Positions 1 to 8,357 of a stretch of DNA of 21,851 bases are shown piece by piece. The position numbers and the translations under genes were made by a program. Source of the DNA: an uncultured Lachnospiraceae bacterium (GTDB lineage: Bacteria > Bacillota > Clostridia > Lachnospirales > Lachnospiraceae); NCBI GenBank assembly GCA_946566415.1, contig CAMNWW010000008.1, positions 1-21,851 on the forward strand. The letters run 5' to 3'. The notes beneath the pieces were generated by a model that saw nothing but the letters and a program-made list of their open reading frames with translations, had not been told where the DNA came from and ran no database searches. How positions within the stretch are numbered: position 1 is the first letter of the stretch; each line of letters starts with the position of its first letter.

Positions 1-1688
1 TTGAACGCAAAACGGTATCTCGAAGGCAGCGCGTAAAAGTCCGGATTGGAAATAATTTCTTCCCGATACAGGATCCTTCCTTCCTCTATCAGACTTTCGC
101 AATATTGCCGCAAATCTTCCACCAGCCGCGTATATTCCGTCATTCCCTGGGACAGCTTTTTCTCCAGAAAATACTGCCTGAGCCGGCAGGCATACACCGG
201 GTATCCCTCCAAAGCAGGAACGATCTCCTGATAAAATCTCTCCTGTCCTTCCACCGGCACGCGCTGTGCCAAAACGGCCGCGCACGTTTCCCAATTTTCC
301 GGCGAAACCTGTTCCAGCAAAGCGTCCACCGAAAAACCGTTCCTTTCCGCTATCCATAACACTTGCCACAAAAAATCAGGAGGACAATGATCCGCGCAGA
401 CTTTCCAGTACTTTTCCACATCTGCAGCGCGTTCTTTTTTCTCCATATAAAGCGCTTTCTGGAGATTTACATACGGGTCAGACACCTTCAGCCGCAAATA
501 GCATTCCAGGATTTTTTCCTCCAGTTCCTTATACTTTGTCTTCCAAAGTTCAAGATCAGCATAATACCGTGCAGCCCGTTCGCTTCTTCGCCATGGCATC
601 CAGGTAAGAATGCGTCCCATCATAGTAAAATCTTTGAGTTCTGCGGCGAAAATGAGTCCGATCAAATACGTCGGGACTTCTTTTTCAATCGTGGCGTCCA
701 AATTAATGTCCGCGCTGCTCTGGAGCATCGCCTGGTCCCGGTGCTTCAGCAAAAACAGCAGTTCATCATTGAACCTCCTGACATAGCCCAGACCCTTTTT
801 AAACTCTCTAAGCTGATGGCACAGCTTTACAATTTCCGCCGTCAAATAAGCATGATGGACTTCCCGGATACGCGGCGAAGCAAGAATCCGCTCCCCCTCT
901 TCCAAGGCTCTGCGCGTCTCCCCGGTATTTGAGATCAAGACCGGAAGATTGCACATCATCCATAGCTCTGTTGAATAGACCGTCGGATTTTCCTGCGCCA
1001 GCGCGAGTCCCTTTTCACAGTATTCTATCGCCTTTTCGTACTCCTTGTCGCCCCGGTATTCCTGGACAAGCTGCATATGACAGGGCACTGAATCCGGTTC
1101 CTCCTCCAGATGCTTTAAAAGAAGGGATAAGTTTCTTTCGGTTTTGACATCCTCCTCTCCCTTTTTTCTCAGATAGCCAAAATGATGTACAAAGCAGGAA
1201 AACATCTTGCATGGTTTTTCAAACGGTTCCAAATTCTCATGAATCGGAAAGACAAACTCTGTCTGAGGCGTCAGCCGGCACATACGCCCCACATTGGCGT
1301 CCGTATAGGTCTTCCCGCCCCAGTCCAGGTAATTCCGCACAACATACTGGGCGGACTGATAATTTTTATATTCACCGCTCTGAAAAAAGCGGATAATCTC
1401 TCCTGCGTCTTCAAACCATTCATCATCGTCCAGATAAAGGAACCATTCTCCTTTCGCCTGCTTTAGCCCTGCATTCCGGGCTTTTGAAAAATCATTGCAC
1501 CATGGAAAGGGCACGATCTTGGAAGCATACTGCTCTGCCAGCTCCCGGACCTTTGGATCCTCCCCGGTAACAACAATGATCAGCTCACTGTCCACCTCCC
1601 GAAGAATCGGCGTAAGCGACGCAAGGCATCTTCCCAGTGTGTCCATCCGGTCTGACGCCAAAAGAGAAATGCTAAGTTTCATATCCAT
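1..1688 (-). CDS. Glycosyltransferase family 2 with C-terminal repeat region, 3' end outside window
   Basis: The reading frame is open from the ATG at 1688 down to base 1, so the C-terminus is missing. The N-terminal ~100 residues are a GT-A fold: the start MKLSISLLASDR, an ELIIVVTGE strand, the FSKARNAGLKQAKGEW helix and the DDDEW metal/nucleotide-sugar motif (YLDDDEWF). After an HHFGY motif the sequence becomes helical, in a pattern like tetratricopeptide repeats (KHLEEEPDSVP, LVQEYRGDKEYEKAIEYCEKGLALAQENP). GT2-TPR proteins of this kind in Firmicutes transfer sugars to protein or cell-surface acceptors; the acceptor here is unknown. I chose the ATG at 1688 over the one at 1682 because GGAAGGAG ends 9 nt upstream of it. 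The gene overlaps the SWIM gene by 17 nt, so it is probably the last visible member of that operon. The fold assignment is firm, the substrate unknown. Confidence 0.9.
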   Translation of the reverse strand, partial: MDMKLSISLLASDRMDTLGRCLASLTPILREVDSELIIVVTGEDPKVRELAEQYASKIVPFPWCNDFSKARNAGLKQAKGEWFLYLDDDEWFEDAGEIIRFFQSGEYKNYQSAQYVVRNYLDWGGKTYTDANVGRMCRLTPQTEFVFPIHENLEPFEKPCKMFSCFVHHFGYLRKKGEEDVKTERNLSLLLKHLEEEPDSVPCHMQLVQEYRGDKEYEKAIEYCEKGLALAQENPTVYSTELWMMCNLPVLISNTGETRRALEEGERILASPRIREVHHAYLTAEIVKLCHQLREFKKGLGYVRRFNDELLFLLKHRDQAMLQSSADINLDATIEKEVPTYLIGLIFAAELKDFTMMGRILTWMPWRRSERAARYYADLELWKTKYKELEEKILECYLRLKVSDPYVNLQKALYMEKKERAADVEKYWKVCADHCPPDFLWQVLWIAERNGFSVDALLEQVSPENWETCAAVLAQRVPVEGQERFYQEIVPALEGYPVYACRLRQYFLEKKLSQGMTEYTRLVEDLRQYCESLIEEGRILYREEIISNPDFYALPSRYRFAF

Positions 1689-2478
1689 AATTTGCTGCTC
1701 CTTCCTTCTTTACCTCTGATTTTGCCGCCGTCAGACGGTTTAAATCAGGCACCCCGAACATCCCGGCAATCTCCGTATCCTCTATCACGCGGCTGCTCGT
1801 ATTCCCTTTCCCGGCATTTGCAAGCATGGCTTCCACTCTGTTCGCCAAGGTCACATCAATAAATTTCCCTACGTCGATTCCCCGCAGTTCAAAAAAGAGA
1901 AGCGGATTCTCATCCAGCCGCACCCCGACGCCATAGAGCGCCGCCGCCACATGCTTACATAAAAGCGCCCAGTCCGGGCAGCTGCAGCTAAAGCTTATCT
2001 CCCTCGGCGTGGGGAACAGACCGTCTTTGCCCTGAAACAGTTCCTTCATTTCTTCCGGGAAATCTCCGGCCAAAAGAGCTTCCAGGTTCTCCAGCTTTCT
2101 TCCGCATCTCTCAATGATCGCCTGGCACTTTTCCTCCGACAAAGGGCTGATGCGTATTTCCACTTTATAGGGAGTTTTACGGGTTCCCTGCACCCTGGCG
2201 AGGATCCTGCCTTTTTGTATCTTAAGGTCAATGACCGCTCCTGTGCGGACATAGCGTTTCCCGCGTCCTAAGCGGCTTTCATAATCTGCGTACTGCGTCA
2301 GGTTATCGCACCATGCGTTCCCCCACCATTTATTTACGACCGATCTTCCTTTTACCACAACCGGCTCCAGCGTCTTCCCTTTTGCCCTTTCCTTCTTTTT
2401 GCTCGCCGCGGATTTCTTCTGCAGTTCCGCCGCCGTCGGCTGACTGTAGTTCGGTATATCGTCCCAGTATCTACTCAT
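1672..2478 (-). CDS. SWIM zinc-finger protein
   Basis: This is a 268-residue soluble protein. The SWIM motif CxCx6CxH is visible as C165, C167, C174 and H176 (SCSCPDWALLCKHVAAALYG). SWIM domains chelate zinc and bind DNA or protein. In bacteria they are very often encoded next to an SNF2 helicase, as here, and are thought to act with it. The N-terminus has a KSVVNKWWGNAWCDNL-like block (GRSVVNKWWGNAWCDNL at about 45-60) that is common in this family, preceded by a lysine-rich stretch. I chose the ATG at 2478, with AAGGAG 8 nt upstream, rather than the longer frame from 2547, which would overlap the helicase gene by 55 nt. The gap to the SNF2 stop is 14 nt. The partnership with SNF2 is known for the family; the process it serves is not. 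Confidence 0.92.
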   Translation of the reverse strand: MSRYWDDIPNYSQPTAAELQKKSAASKKKERAKGKTLEPVVVKGRSVVNKWWGNAWCDNLTQYADYESRLGRGKRYVRTGAVIDLKIQKGRILARVQGTRKTPYKVEIRISPLSEEKCQAIIERCGRKLENLEALLAGDFPEEMKELFQGKDGLFPTPREISFSCSCPDWALLCKHVAAALYGVGVRLDENPLLFFELRGIDVGKFIDVTLANRVEAMLANAGKGNTSSRVIEDTEIAGMFGVPDLNRLTAAKSEVKKEGAANYGYET

Positions 2479-2492
2479 ATTCTGCACTCCTT

Positions 2493-5078
2493 CTATCCCA
2501 AACGCAAAAGCGACATCAGTTCGTCGTTTCCAAGCTCTGTGATCCATTTTTCCCCGCCGGATCCTATGACGTTCTCCGCCAATTCTTTCTTGGACTCAAT
2601 GATAGCGTCGATCTTTTCTTCTATCGTCCTTTGGCATACCAGCTTATGCACCATAACATTTTTCGTCTGGCCGATGCGGAACGCCCTGTCGGTCGCCTGG
2701 TTCTCCACAGCTGGATTCCACCACCGGTCAAAGTGAATGACATGGTTCGCCTTCGTAAGGTTCAGCCCTGTGCCTCCGGCTTTGACGGACAGGACGATGA
2801 ACGGAACATATTCTTCTCCCTGGAACGCTTCCACGATTTTTCCCCGGCTCGCAACCGGCGTGCCGCCATGCAGCACGTATCCGTCCGCGCGGAATATTTC
2901 CTTTAAAAACGCCGCCAGGGCACCGGTAATCTCCCGAAACTGTGTAAATACTAACACACGTTCACGTTTCTCATATATCGTCTCACATATTTCCCGGAGC
3001 ATGGCAAATTTTCCGCTGTCTGCTTCTGCAAACGCCTGCTGCCCCAAATATTGGTCGGGATGATTGCAGATCTGTTTCAGCTTCATGATCGCAGAAAGCA
3101 CGATGCCCCGCCGCTCGATGCCCTCCGATTCCATGATACGTTCTTCCATCTCGTCCACAGTCTTCCGGTACAGCACGACCTGTTTTTTCGACAGCCCGGC
3201 ATAGTCGATGGTTTCCAGTTTCTCAGGCAGGTCCGCAATGATTCTTTTATCCGTTTTCACTCTCCTCAGCATAAACGGGGCCACCATGGACTTGAGCCTT
3301 GCGTAGTTTTCCGGGGAATCCTTCAGACGCTTGCAGAACTGATGAAATTCCATAGACGTCCCCATAAGTCCCTTATTCAGGAAATCGAACAAGGACCATA
3401 GATTGGTCAGATCATTTTCGATCGGCGTCCCGGTCATTGCGATCCTCATTCGCCCGGTCAGCTTTTTGATCTCCTTTGTCTGCTTCGTGACCGGATTTTT
3501 GATCGCCTGAGCCTCGTCCAAAATGATGCACGTCCAATTCATTTCCTTGAGTTCTTTGATGCGTGATATCATCCCATAAGTCGTAATATTCAAAAAAGCG
3601 GGTTCCTTTTCTAAGCGTCTTCCTAATGCCGCGGCGCCCCCGCCGTGGAGAATGTTAAGCTCCATATCCGGCACGAATTTTTCCGCTTCTTTCTGCCAGT
3701 TTCCAAGAAGCGACGCCGGTACGACCAAAAGTACACGGGCGTTCTTTTCCCTTTTTCTCAGTCCTTCCAAATAGGTAAGTACCTGCACTGTTTTTCCCAG
3801 TCCCATGTCGTCCGCCAGACATGCGCCGAACCCCAGTTTATCCATATAATTCAGCCAGGCATATCCGTTTTTCTGATATGGGCGCAGGGATGCGTGTACT
3901 GTCGAAGGAACCGCCGCTTTTCGTATTTTCTCCGGCTTACGCAGATTTATGAGCAGAGAAGAGAGCCACTTGCCATTACTGATCAAAGGACCTACATCCA
4001 TCGACTTCTCGTCTGTCCCCATCTCCATCCGAAGGGCTTCCATCAGCGTAAGCTCGCCGGTCTGTTCGTCCATTTCCGCCAGGAGCTCTTTCAGCCGGGC
4101 ATGGTCCACCTCTACCCACTTCCCTTTCAGCATCGCCAGCCCTTCCGTCTGCGCCAAAAGATTCTTGACGTCGTTTTCCGTCAATTCCATGCCGTCTACC
4201 ATCAGCTTCGGTCTCATGGATATAAGCGCGTCAAATCCCACCATGGAAGGCTTTTCATCCCCCAGGCAGACGGACATCGAAACGGACGTGGCCTTTTTCC
4301 TCCACCAATTCGGTATCCGGCAGAGGATTCCCGTATTTTCGATCTCCTCTATCTGCTTTAAAAATGTGTAGGCTTCCTCCGCCGTAAGCCTGAGCGGGTG
4401 AAATAATTCGCCGCTCTCCATGAAACTGCCGATCAGATCGGACACCTCCGCCGCCCGATTTAGGCAGGACAGCAGTGTTAAAAGCTTTTCCCGCTCATTC
4501 TGATACTCTGTCAGGGCGTACTTAAGCGGGACATGCCTTACCTTTCCATCTTCCCCCTTCGTAGCATAGGTCGCCAGGAACGCAAACGGAAAGCAGTCGT
4601 CTTTATTTTCTACCAAATGAAAAAAGACTCTCTCCGGTACGCGGAGCTTCTGATTCTTTTCCGTCAGATACATCTCCACCGTACCGTCGTAGCTTGAAAT
4701 TTCCTCGGCAAAAATCGCCTGAAGCTTCCGGAACACCTTCTGAAGCCATTTTTTCGTAATGTATTCTGCTCCGATCGCGAAGGGAACCGCCCACAAAAGC
4801 TCCTCCGCTGCTTCTTCTGTAAGCGTTACCTTTACATTTTCTCTCGAAAGTTCCAGTTCCGGCAGGTCTGTAAGCCGCTGCAAAAATGCAGACGCGACCT
4901 GATAGAGAAATCCCTCCGTCGGAGACATCTCGCCTGGCCGCCCCTTAAGGCCAAGCTGATACAGGGTGCGAAAGCCATCCTCGCCGGTCCACTTTTTCGC
5001 TTCCTCTCGTTCTTCTTCGGAGATCAATCCCGACGTATCCGGGGAAAATCCTTCTGCTGTAAATAGAAATCTCATCAT
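2493..5078 (-). CDS. SNF2-family DEAD/DEAH helicase
   Basis: This is an 861-residue SF2 ATPase of the SNF2 class, which translocates on or remodels DNA using ATP. The motifs are complete: RPYQKNGYAWL (Q region, ~399), DDMGLGKT Walker A (423-430), DEAQ (521-524), TGTPIEN (549-555), LRRVKTD (~604), VFTQF (~710), GGTGLNLTKANHVIHFD (~768-784) and DRAFRIGQT motif VI (797-805). The N-terminal half lacks helicase motifs; residues ~250-390 resemble the SNF2-associated DUF3670 region. This full-length form is usual for bacterial SNF2 proteins paired with SWIM proteins. The start overlaps the HEPN stop by 4 nt (ATGA), with AGAGGA about 7 nt upstream, so translation is probably coupled. The SWIM gene follows after 14 nt. 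No nuclease domain is fused to it. Confidence 0.96.
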   Translation of the reverse strand: MMRFLFTAEGFSPDTSGLISEEEREEAKKWTGEDGFRTLYQLGLKGRPGEMSPTEGFLYQVASAFLQRLTDLPELELSRENVKVTLTEEAAEELLWAVPFAIGAEYITKKWLQKVFRKLQAIFAEEISSYDGTVEMYLTEKNQKLRVPERVFFHLVENKDDCFPFAFLATYATKGEDGKVRHVPLKYALTEYQNEREKLLTLLSCLNRAAEVSDLIGSFMESGELFHPLRLTAEEAYTFLKQIEEIENTGILCRIPNWWRKKATSVSMSVCLGDEKPSMVGFDALISMRPKLMVDGMELTENDVKNLLAQTEGLAMLKGKWVEVDHARLKELLAEMDEQTGELTLMEALRMEMGTDEKSMDVGPLISNGKWLSSLLINLRKPEKIRKAAVPSTVHASLRPYQKNGYAWLNYMDKLGFGACLADDMGLGKTVQVLTYLEGLRKREKNARVLLVVPASLLGNWQKEAEKFVPDMELNILHGGGAAALGRRLEKEPAFLNITTYGMISRIKELKEMNWTCIILDEAQAIKNPVTKQTKEIKKLTGRMRIAMTGTPIENDLTNLWSLFDFLNKGLMGTSMEFHQFCKRLKDSPENYARLKSMVAPFMLRRVKTDKRIIADLPEKLETIDYAGLSKKQVVLYRKTVDEMEERIMESEGIERRGIVLSAIMKLKQICNHPDQYLGQQAFAEADSGKFAMLREICETIYEKRERVLVFTQFREITGALAAFLKEIFRADGYVLHGGTPVASRGKIVEAFQGEEYVPFIVLSVKAGGTGLNLTKANHVIHFDRWWNPAVENQATDRAFRIGQTKNVMVHKLVCQRTIEEKIDAIIESKKELAENVIGSGGEKWITELGNDELMSLLRLG

Positions 5079-5506
5079 CTTCGTTCCTCTTGATCCTTTC
5101 GCTGCTCACAATAACTTTCGACCATTTGAATAAATTCATCAGCTACCACAATTTGTCGTTCAGATTCTTCTCTACTGGCAATGTAAAAATCATCATAATC
5201 GCTTGCATGACGTATTTCTGCCGCTTCACCAATTTTTCTTCCAATCTCTCTTGGAAAAATCTCCGTTTTAACATAATTTTTATTAAAATTTCCGATTGCA
5301 TCTTTGTGGCGTTTAAAGGCATTTCCATTTAAAGCATGAACGGCATTTATCGCATGAAAAACGGCATAATAGGCACGGTTATTTGCGCTCTTATATTCCT
5401 CTGCGGACAATAATATCCTTGCCGACTGTAAATTTTCTTTGGCTGTCTGGATTCGATATAGACATAAATCCTCTCGCGTTCCTATATCATCTTTAGGCTG
5501 CCTCAT
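5075..5506 (-). CDS. HEPN-domain protein, probable toxin of a HEPN-MNT pair
   Basis: This is a 143-residue, mostly helical protein of the HEPN superfamily (PF05168-like). Visible family features are AKENLQSARILLSAEEYKSA (~22-41), NRAYYAVFHAINAV (43-56, with R44 and H51 six residues apart) and the C-terminal RHASDYDDFY (99-108). In HEPN-MNT modules the HEPN protein is an RNase toxin and the MNT nucleotidyltransferase inactivates it by AMPylation of a tyrosine. The exact C-terminal R-x4-H-x-Y catalytic motif of the HepT type is not present, so RNase activity is uncertain. I chose the ATG at 5506 (AGGGG 9 nt upstream); starts further up at 5539 and 5590 lie inside the MNT gene and lack a ribosome binding site. 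The gene overlaps MNT by 14 nt and the helicase by 4 nt. It is AT-rich compared with the helicase. Confidence 0.88.
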   Translation of the reverse strand: MRQPKDDIGTREDLCLYRIQTAKENLQSARILLSAEEYKSANNRAYYAVFHAINAVHALNGNAFKRHKDAIGNFNKNYVKTEIFPREIGRKIGEAAEIRHASDYDDFYIASREESERQIVVADEFIQMVESYCEQRKDQEERR

Positions 5507-5834
5507 ATAAGACCACCCCTTCTCTATAAATATTGGCATAGAACGGATAATTAATCCGCCACTTTCTAAAGTGAGCCTCACTTTTAGCAATCGGTTTTAT
5601 ATCTATATCATTATCGAGGTTAAAATCATATGTCATATAGGAAAGTTTTTGGCTATATGTCTTTAAATCAAGATCAGACATGTCAAGCAATATCATAATA
5701 TCCACGTCCGAGCCTGGTTTGAAATCCCCTCTGGCATAAGAACCGTATAAAATTACTGTTCTCAAATGAGTTCCATATATTTTTTTTATCTCAGAAATAT
5801 ATTGTTCTATTAAATTTTGCATTACATGCAGCAT
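5493..5834 (-). CDS. MNT-type nucleotidyltransferase, probable antitoxin of the HEPN pair
   Basis: This is a 113-residue minimal nucleotidyltransferase of the DNA polymerase beta superfamily. The GSx10DxD metal and nucleotide site is exact: G31-S32 and D43-x-D45 in GSYARGDFKPGSDVDIMI. A further acidic strand, NLDNDIDIKPI, can supply the third catalytic Asp. This size and motif match MntA-type antitoxins, which use ATP to AMPylate the partner HEPN protein. I chose the ATG at 5834 because a long Shine-Dalgarno (GGAGGAGAGG) lies directly upstream; the ATG at 5885 would add 17 unconserved residues. It is the first gene after the promoter at 5902-5930 and overlaps HEPN by 14 nt, the usual order for this module. 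A metabolic nucleotidyltransferase such as a HI0073 homologue is the main alternative. Confidence 0.9.
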   Translation of the reverse strand: MLHVMQNLIEQYISEIKKIYGTHLRTVILYGSYARGDFKPGSDVDIMILLDMSDLDLKTYSQKLSYMTYDFNLDNDIDIKPIAKSEAHFRKWRINYPFYANIYREGVVLYEAA

Positions 5835-5901
5835 TACCTCTCCTCCTTCCATTGCACGATTCTGGTTCAAAATATGTGCCGTCAAACTTCTTCTACATTA
5901 G

Positions 5902-5930
5902 AGTATACAAAAAGATGATCATAGAAACAA
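5902..5930 (-). promoter_or_regulatory. Sigma-A-type promoter of the MNT-HEPN-SNF2-SWIM-GT2 operon
   Basis: On the minus strand, TTGTTT (5930-5925) and TATACT (5907-5902) are separated by exactly 17 nt. Transcription should start about 60 nt before the MNT start codon. The spacer holds an 8-bp palindrome ATGATCAT (5915-5922), a possible operator since toxin-antitoxin pairs often repress themselves. The palindrome's role is a guess. Confidence 0.65.
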
Positions 5931-5931
5931 C

Positions 5932-5986
5932 AAAAAAATCCTGACAAGGAAATAAAGTTTTCAAGACCTCAAATCCCTGCAGGATT
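5932..5986 (-). terminator. Probable Rho-independent terminator after the permuted GH3 operon
   Basis: On the minus strand AATCCTG (5986-5980) can pair with CAGGATT (5943-5937) and is followed by a run of seven T (5938-5932). It lies 23 nt after the GH3 stop codon. The loop is long (36 nt), so the hairpin is weaker than a classical terminator. It stands immediately before the -35 box of the next operon. Confidence 0.5.
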
Positions 5987-6008
5987 CTCTTTTAATGTAA
6001 CCTCTTTT

Positions 6009-8357
6009 CTAATCTGCCGTCAGCCTTTGAACCATTCTCAGCACCCGCGCGGCGCATCGTCGGACCGTCTCTTCTGACAGCCTGCCGTCCCTGTACGCCT
6101 CACGGATATTTTCACCATCCTGGGGACTTCCCGGCATGATGATGTCATTTCCCGCGGCCGCGCATTTCCATGGTACGCTTCCGTCCTTCGGTCCGGTCGT
6201 ATCCCAATCCGACATAATTACGCCTTCAAATCCCCACTCTTTGCGGGCGATCGTCGTACAGAGCTTTTGGCTGTTCGCCGCATGGACGCCGTTTACTAGA
6301 TTATACGCAGTCATGATGGCTGCCGGGCTGCTTTTCTTTACAGCAATCTCAAATCCGCGGAGATAGATTTCCCTGAGCGCACGTTCGGAAACGCGGGCAT
6401 CCACTCCCATCCGGTTATCCTCCTGGTTATTGCAGGCGAAATGCTTGATTGTCACGCCGCGGCCATCATGACTCTGGACGCCGTCCGTCACAGCCGCGGC
6501 CATCATTCCCGAGATCAGAGGATCTTCCGAATAATATTCAAAATTCCGGCCGCACAAAGGATTTCTGTGAATATTCATTCCCGGCGCCAGCCAGAGATCA
6601 ACCTGAAACTCCTCCATCTCCGCCGCGATCAGTTCGCCGAACCTTCGCATCAGCCCTATATCCCAGGACTGTGCCAATGCGGTTCCTACAGGAAATGCGG
6701 TACAATACTGATAGTATGTTTCTGCATTTTCATGGCGATTCTCTTCCTCCAGGAATCCCTTTTCCAGAGCGCCCAGAATACCTATACCATACACTGCGTC
6801 CGTCTCCTTGTCCACTTCATAACTTTGCCTGAGCCTGATACCCGCCGGTCCGTCCGCCATAACCAAAGACCTCACGCCATATCTTTCTTCCAATGCTTCC
6901 GCAGTCTCCCCGGCTGAGCCCGGTACCCTGGTACCCGAAGCTCCTAGATTACCTGCATCCTGCGTGACATTGCCATAAAGGAGCGGTATCAGTTCAAAGG
7001 CTGGCAGCTCTTCTGCCAGATTTTCTGCTGAGGTCTTTCCTGCCCCCTGCTTTTTTGCCTCTTTTTTCATACATTCATCCACGACCTGCACGGCACAGAC
7101 GGTAAATGATGCCGCAAGCTTCCGGCAGGCCGCATGTTCTCCGATCCACACTCCGTAATCTCCCGCTTCCATAATCCATGCATGCGTCTCCTCTGAATAG
7201 CTGGCAAGTTGTTTACGCTCTATAAAAATCGTCAAATCCTGAGAGGCATGCGGCGGCAGCACATCCGTCTTCGCAAATCCCGCCAGTCTTTGATATTCCT
7301 TCTCCATTCCTGTCTGCGGGGGCGTCACATACACCTGCACTACTTCTCTGCCGGAATAGATTTCCCCGGTATTTTTTACGGATACCGTTATCTCAATGCC
7401 TTCCTCCATGGTACGAAATTCTTTGAATTCCGTCTGGAAAGTGGTATAAGAAAGCCCATAGCCAAAAGGAAACAGCGGTTTTATACCGAATTTATCAAAA
7501 TGACGGTATCCTACATAGATCCCTTCCGTATAATCCTCCTTTTCCAAATCCCCGTTCAGATAGCCGTAGCTCCCAGCAGAAGGATAGTCCTCATATCGCC
7601 TTGCCCAGGTAGACGTCAGCCTTCCTCCCGGCACGGCGCGGCCGAACAACACGTCGGAAACCGCATGGCCTCCCTCCTGCCCAGGAAGAGAGATATAAAG
7701 GACCGCCTTGATACCTGGGGCTTCCTCCAGAATATCCGTCAGTTCTATCGGAGCGCCTACGTTCAGTATCAAAATAATGGGAAGTCCTGTCTCTTCCAGA
7801 TTCAGAATGTCTTCCCTCTCCTTCTTGCTCAGATAATAATCCCCTTCTTCTCTCCGCCGGTCCTTCCCCTCTCCGCAAATCCGGCTGATTACATAAACTG
7901 CCGCCGAAGCATCCTTTATATCCTCCTCTGCGATCTTCCGCCCTTCCGGCATCACGAACGGGTTTGACGCATACGCATCGAAAGGATTTTCCATATGCTC
8001 TGCATCCGCCAGCACCTTCTTCTTCCACTCATTCCTGGCGGCTTCATACCGCTTCTCATAATCCGCCAGCCATTCCTCACTCGTAACCTGGACCCCGCTG
8101 TCTTTCAGCCCCCTATAGATCGAAATATTCTCTCTGTTATTGACATCCCCGGACCCGGTCCCGCCTTTGACGGTCCTGACCGCTCCTCCGCCAAACAAGG
8201 CGACAGATATAGGGGCCGCCAGCGGAAGCAGCCCCTCATTCTTCAACAGTACCATACCTTCCGCCGCCGCGCTCCTCGCGAACGCGCCATGCAAAAGCTC
8301 ACGCTTCGACGGCTGTGTTTCCAGCGTACCGCTGTGTTTCTGATTATTCGTTCTCAT
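6009..8357 (-). CDS. Circularly permuted family 3 glycoside hydrolase (beta-glucosidase type)
   Basis: This is a 782-residue cytoplasmic enzyme (no signal peptide) expected to release beta-linked sugars from non-reducing ends. The domain order is reversed relative to normal GH3. The alpha/beta sandwich comes first (~30-250: EGMVLLKNEGLLPL; SRICGEGKDR with E163 as likely acid/base), then the fibronectin-III-like part (~290-420: PLFPFGYGLSYTTF), then the TIM barrel (~450-782: ADGPAGIR, GRNFEYYSEDP, IKHFACNNQE, EGVIMSDWD with D717 as likely nucleophile). Permuted GH3 enzymes are known from rumen Butyrivibrio and Ruminococcus, so this is a recognised variant. The ATG at 8357 has GGGAGG 8 nt upstream and overlaps the ATPase stop by 14 nt. 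Both catalytic residues seem to be present, so it should be active. Substrate (glucoside, xyloside or other) cannot be read from the sequence. Confidence 0.95.
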   Translation of the reverse strand: MRTNNQKHSGTLETQPSKRELLHGAFARSAAAEGMVLLKNEGLLPLAAPISVALFGGGAVRTVKGGTGSGDVNNRENISIYRGLKDSGVQVTSEEWLADYEKRYEAARNEWKKKVLADAEHMENPFDAYASNPFVMPEGRKIAEEDIKDASAAVYVISRICGEGKDRRREEGDYYLSKKEREDILNLEETGLPIILILNVGAPIELTDILEEAPGIKAVLYISLPGQEGGHAVSDVLFGRAVPGGRLTSTWARRYEDYPSAGSYGYLNGDLEKEDYTEGIYVGYRHFDKFGIKPLFPFGYGLSYTTFQTEFKEFRTMEEGIEITVSVKNTGEIYSGREVVQVYVTPPQTGMEKEYQRLAGFAKTDVLPPHASQDLTIFIERKQLASYSEETHAWIMEAGDYGVWIGEHAACRKLAASFTVCAVQVVDECMKKEAKKQGAGKTSAENLAEELPAFELIPLLYGNVTQDAGNLGASGTRVPGSAGETAEALEERYGVRSLVMADGPAGIRLRQSYEVDKETDAVYGIGILGALEKGFLEEENRHENAETYYQYCTAFPVGTALAQSWDIGLMRRFGELIAAEMEEFQVDLWLAPGMNIHRNPLCGRNFEYYSEDPLISGMMAAAVTDGVQSHDGRGVTIKHFACNNQEDNRMGVDARVSERALREIYLRGFEIAVKKSSPAAIMTAYNLVNGVHAANSQKLCTTIARKEWGFEGVIMSDWDTTGPKDGSVPWKCAAAGNDIIMPGSPQDGENIREAYRDGRLSEETVRRCAARVLRMVQRLTAD

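Noticed and set aside
363..932. Plus-strand 189-codon open frame.
   Set aside because: It is antisense to the glycosyltransferase, whose frame is continuous with recognisable motifs; the plus-strand protein is low in family-like features and has no ribosome binding site that I could support.
3645..4361. Plus-strand 238-codon open frame opposite the helicase.
   Set aside because: It is antisense to continuous SNF2 coding sequence, with no supportable start signal or domain.
2493..5078. SNF2 helicase as part of a DISARM-type defence system.
   Set aside because: No methyltransferase, phospholipase D or DUF1998 partner gene is in the window; the SWIM partner points to the common SNF2-SWIM pair.
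5507..5590. Longer N-terminus for the HEPN protein, starting at 5590 or 5539.
   Set aside because: It would lie inside the MNT coding sequence, has no ribosome binding site and adds residues not typical of HEPN proteins.
7209..7967. Plus-strand 252-codon open frame.
   Set aside because: It is antisense to the permuted GH3 in a conserved region; its translation resembles nothing and is rich in Arg, Ile and His as expected of a shadow frame.
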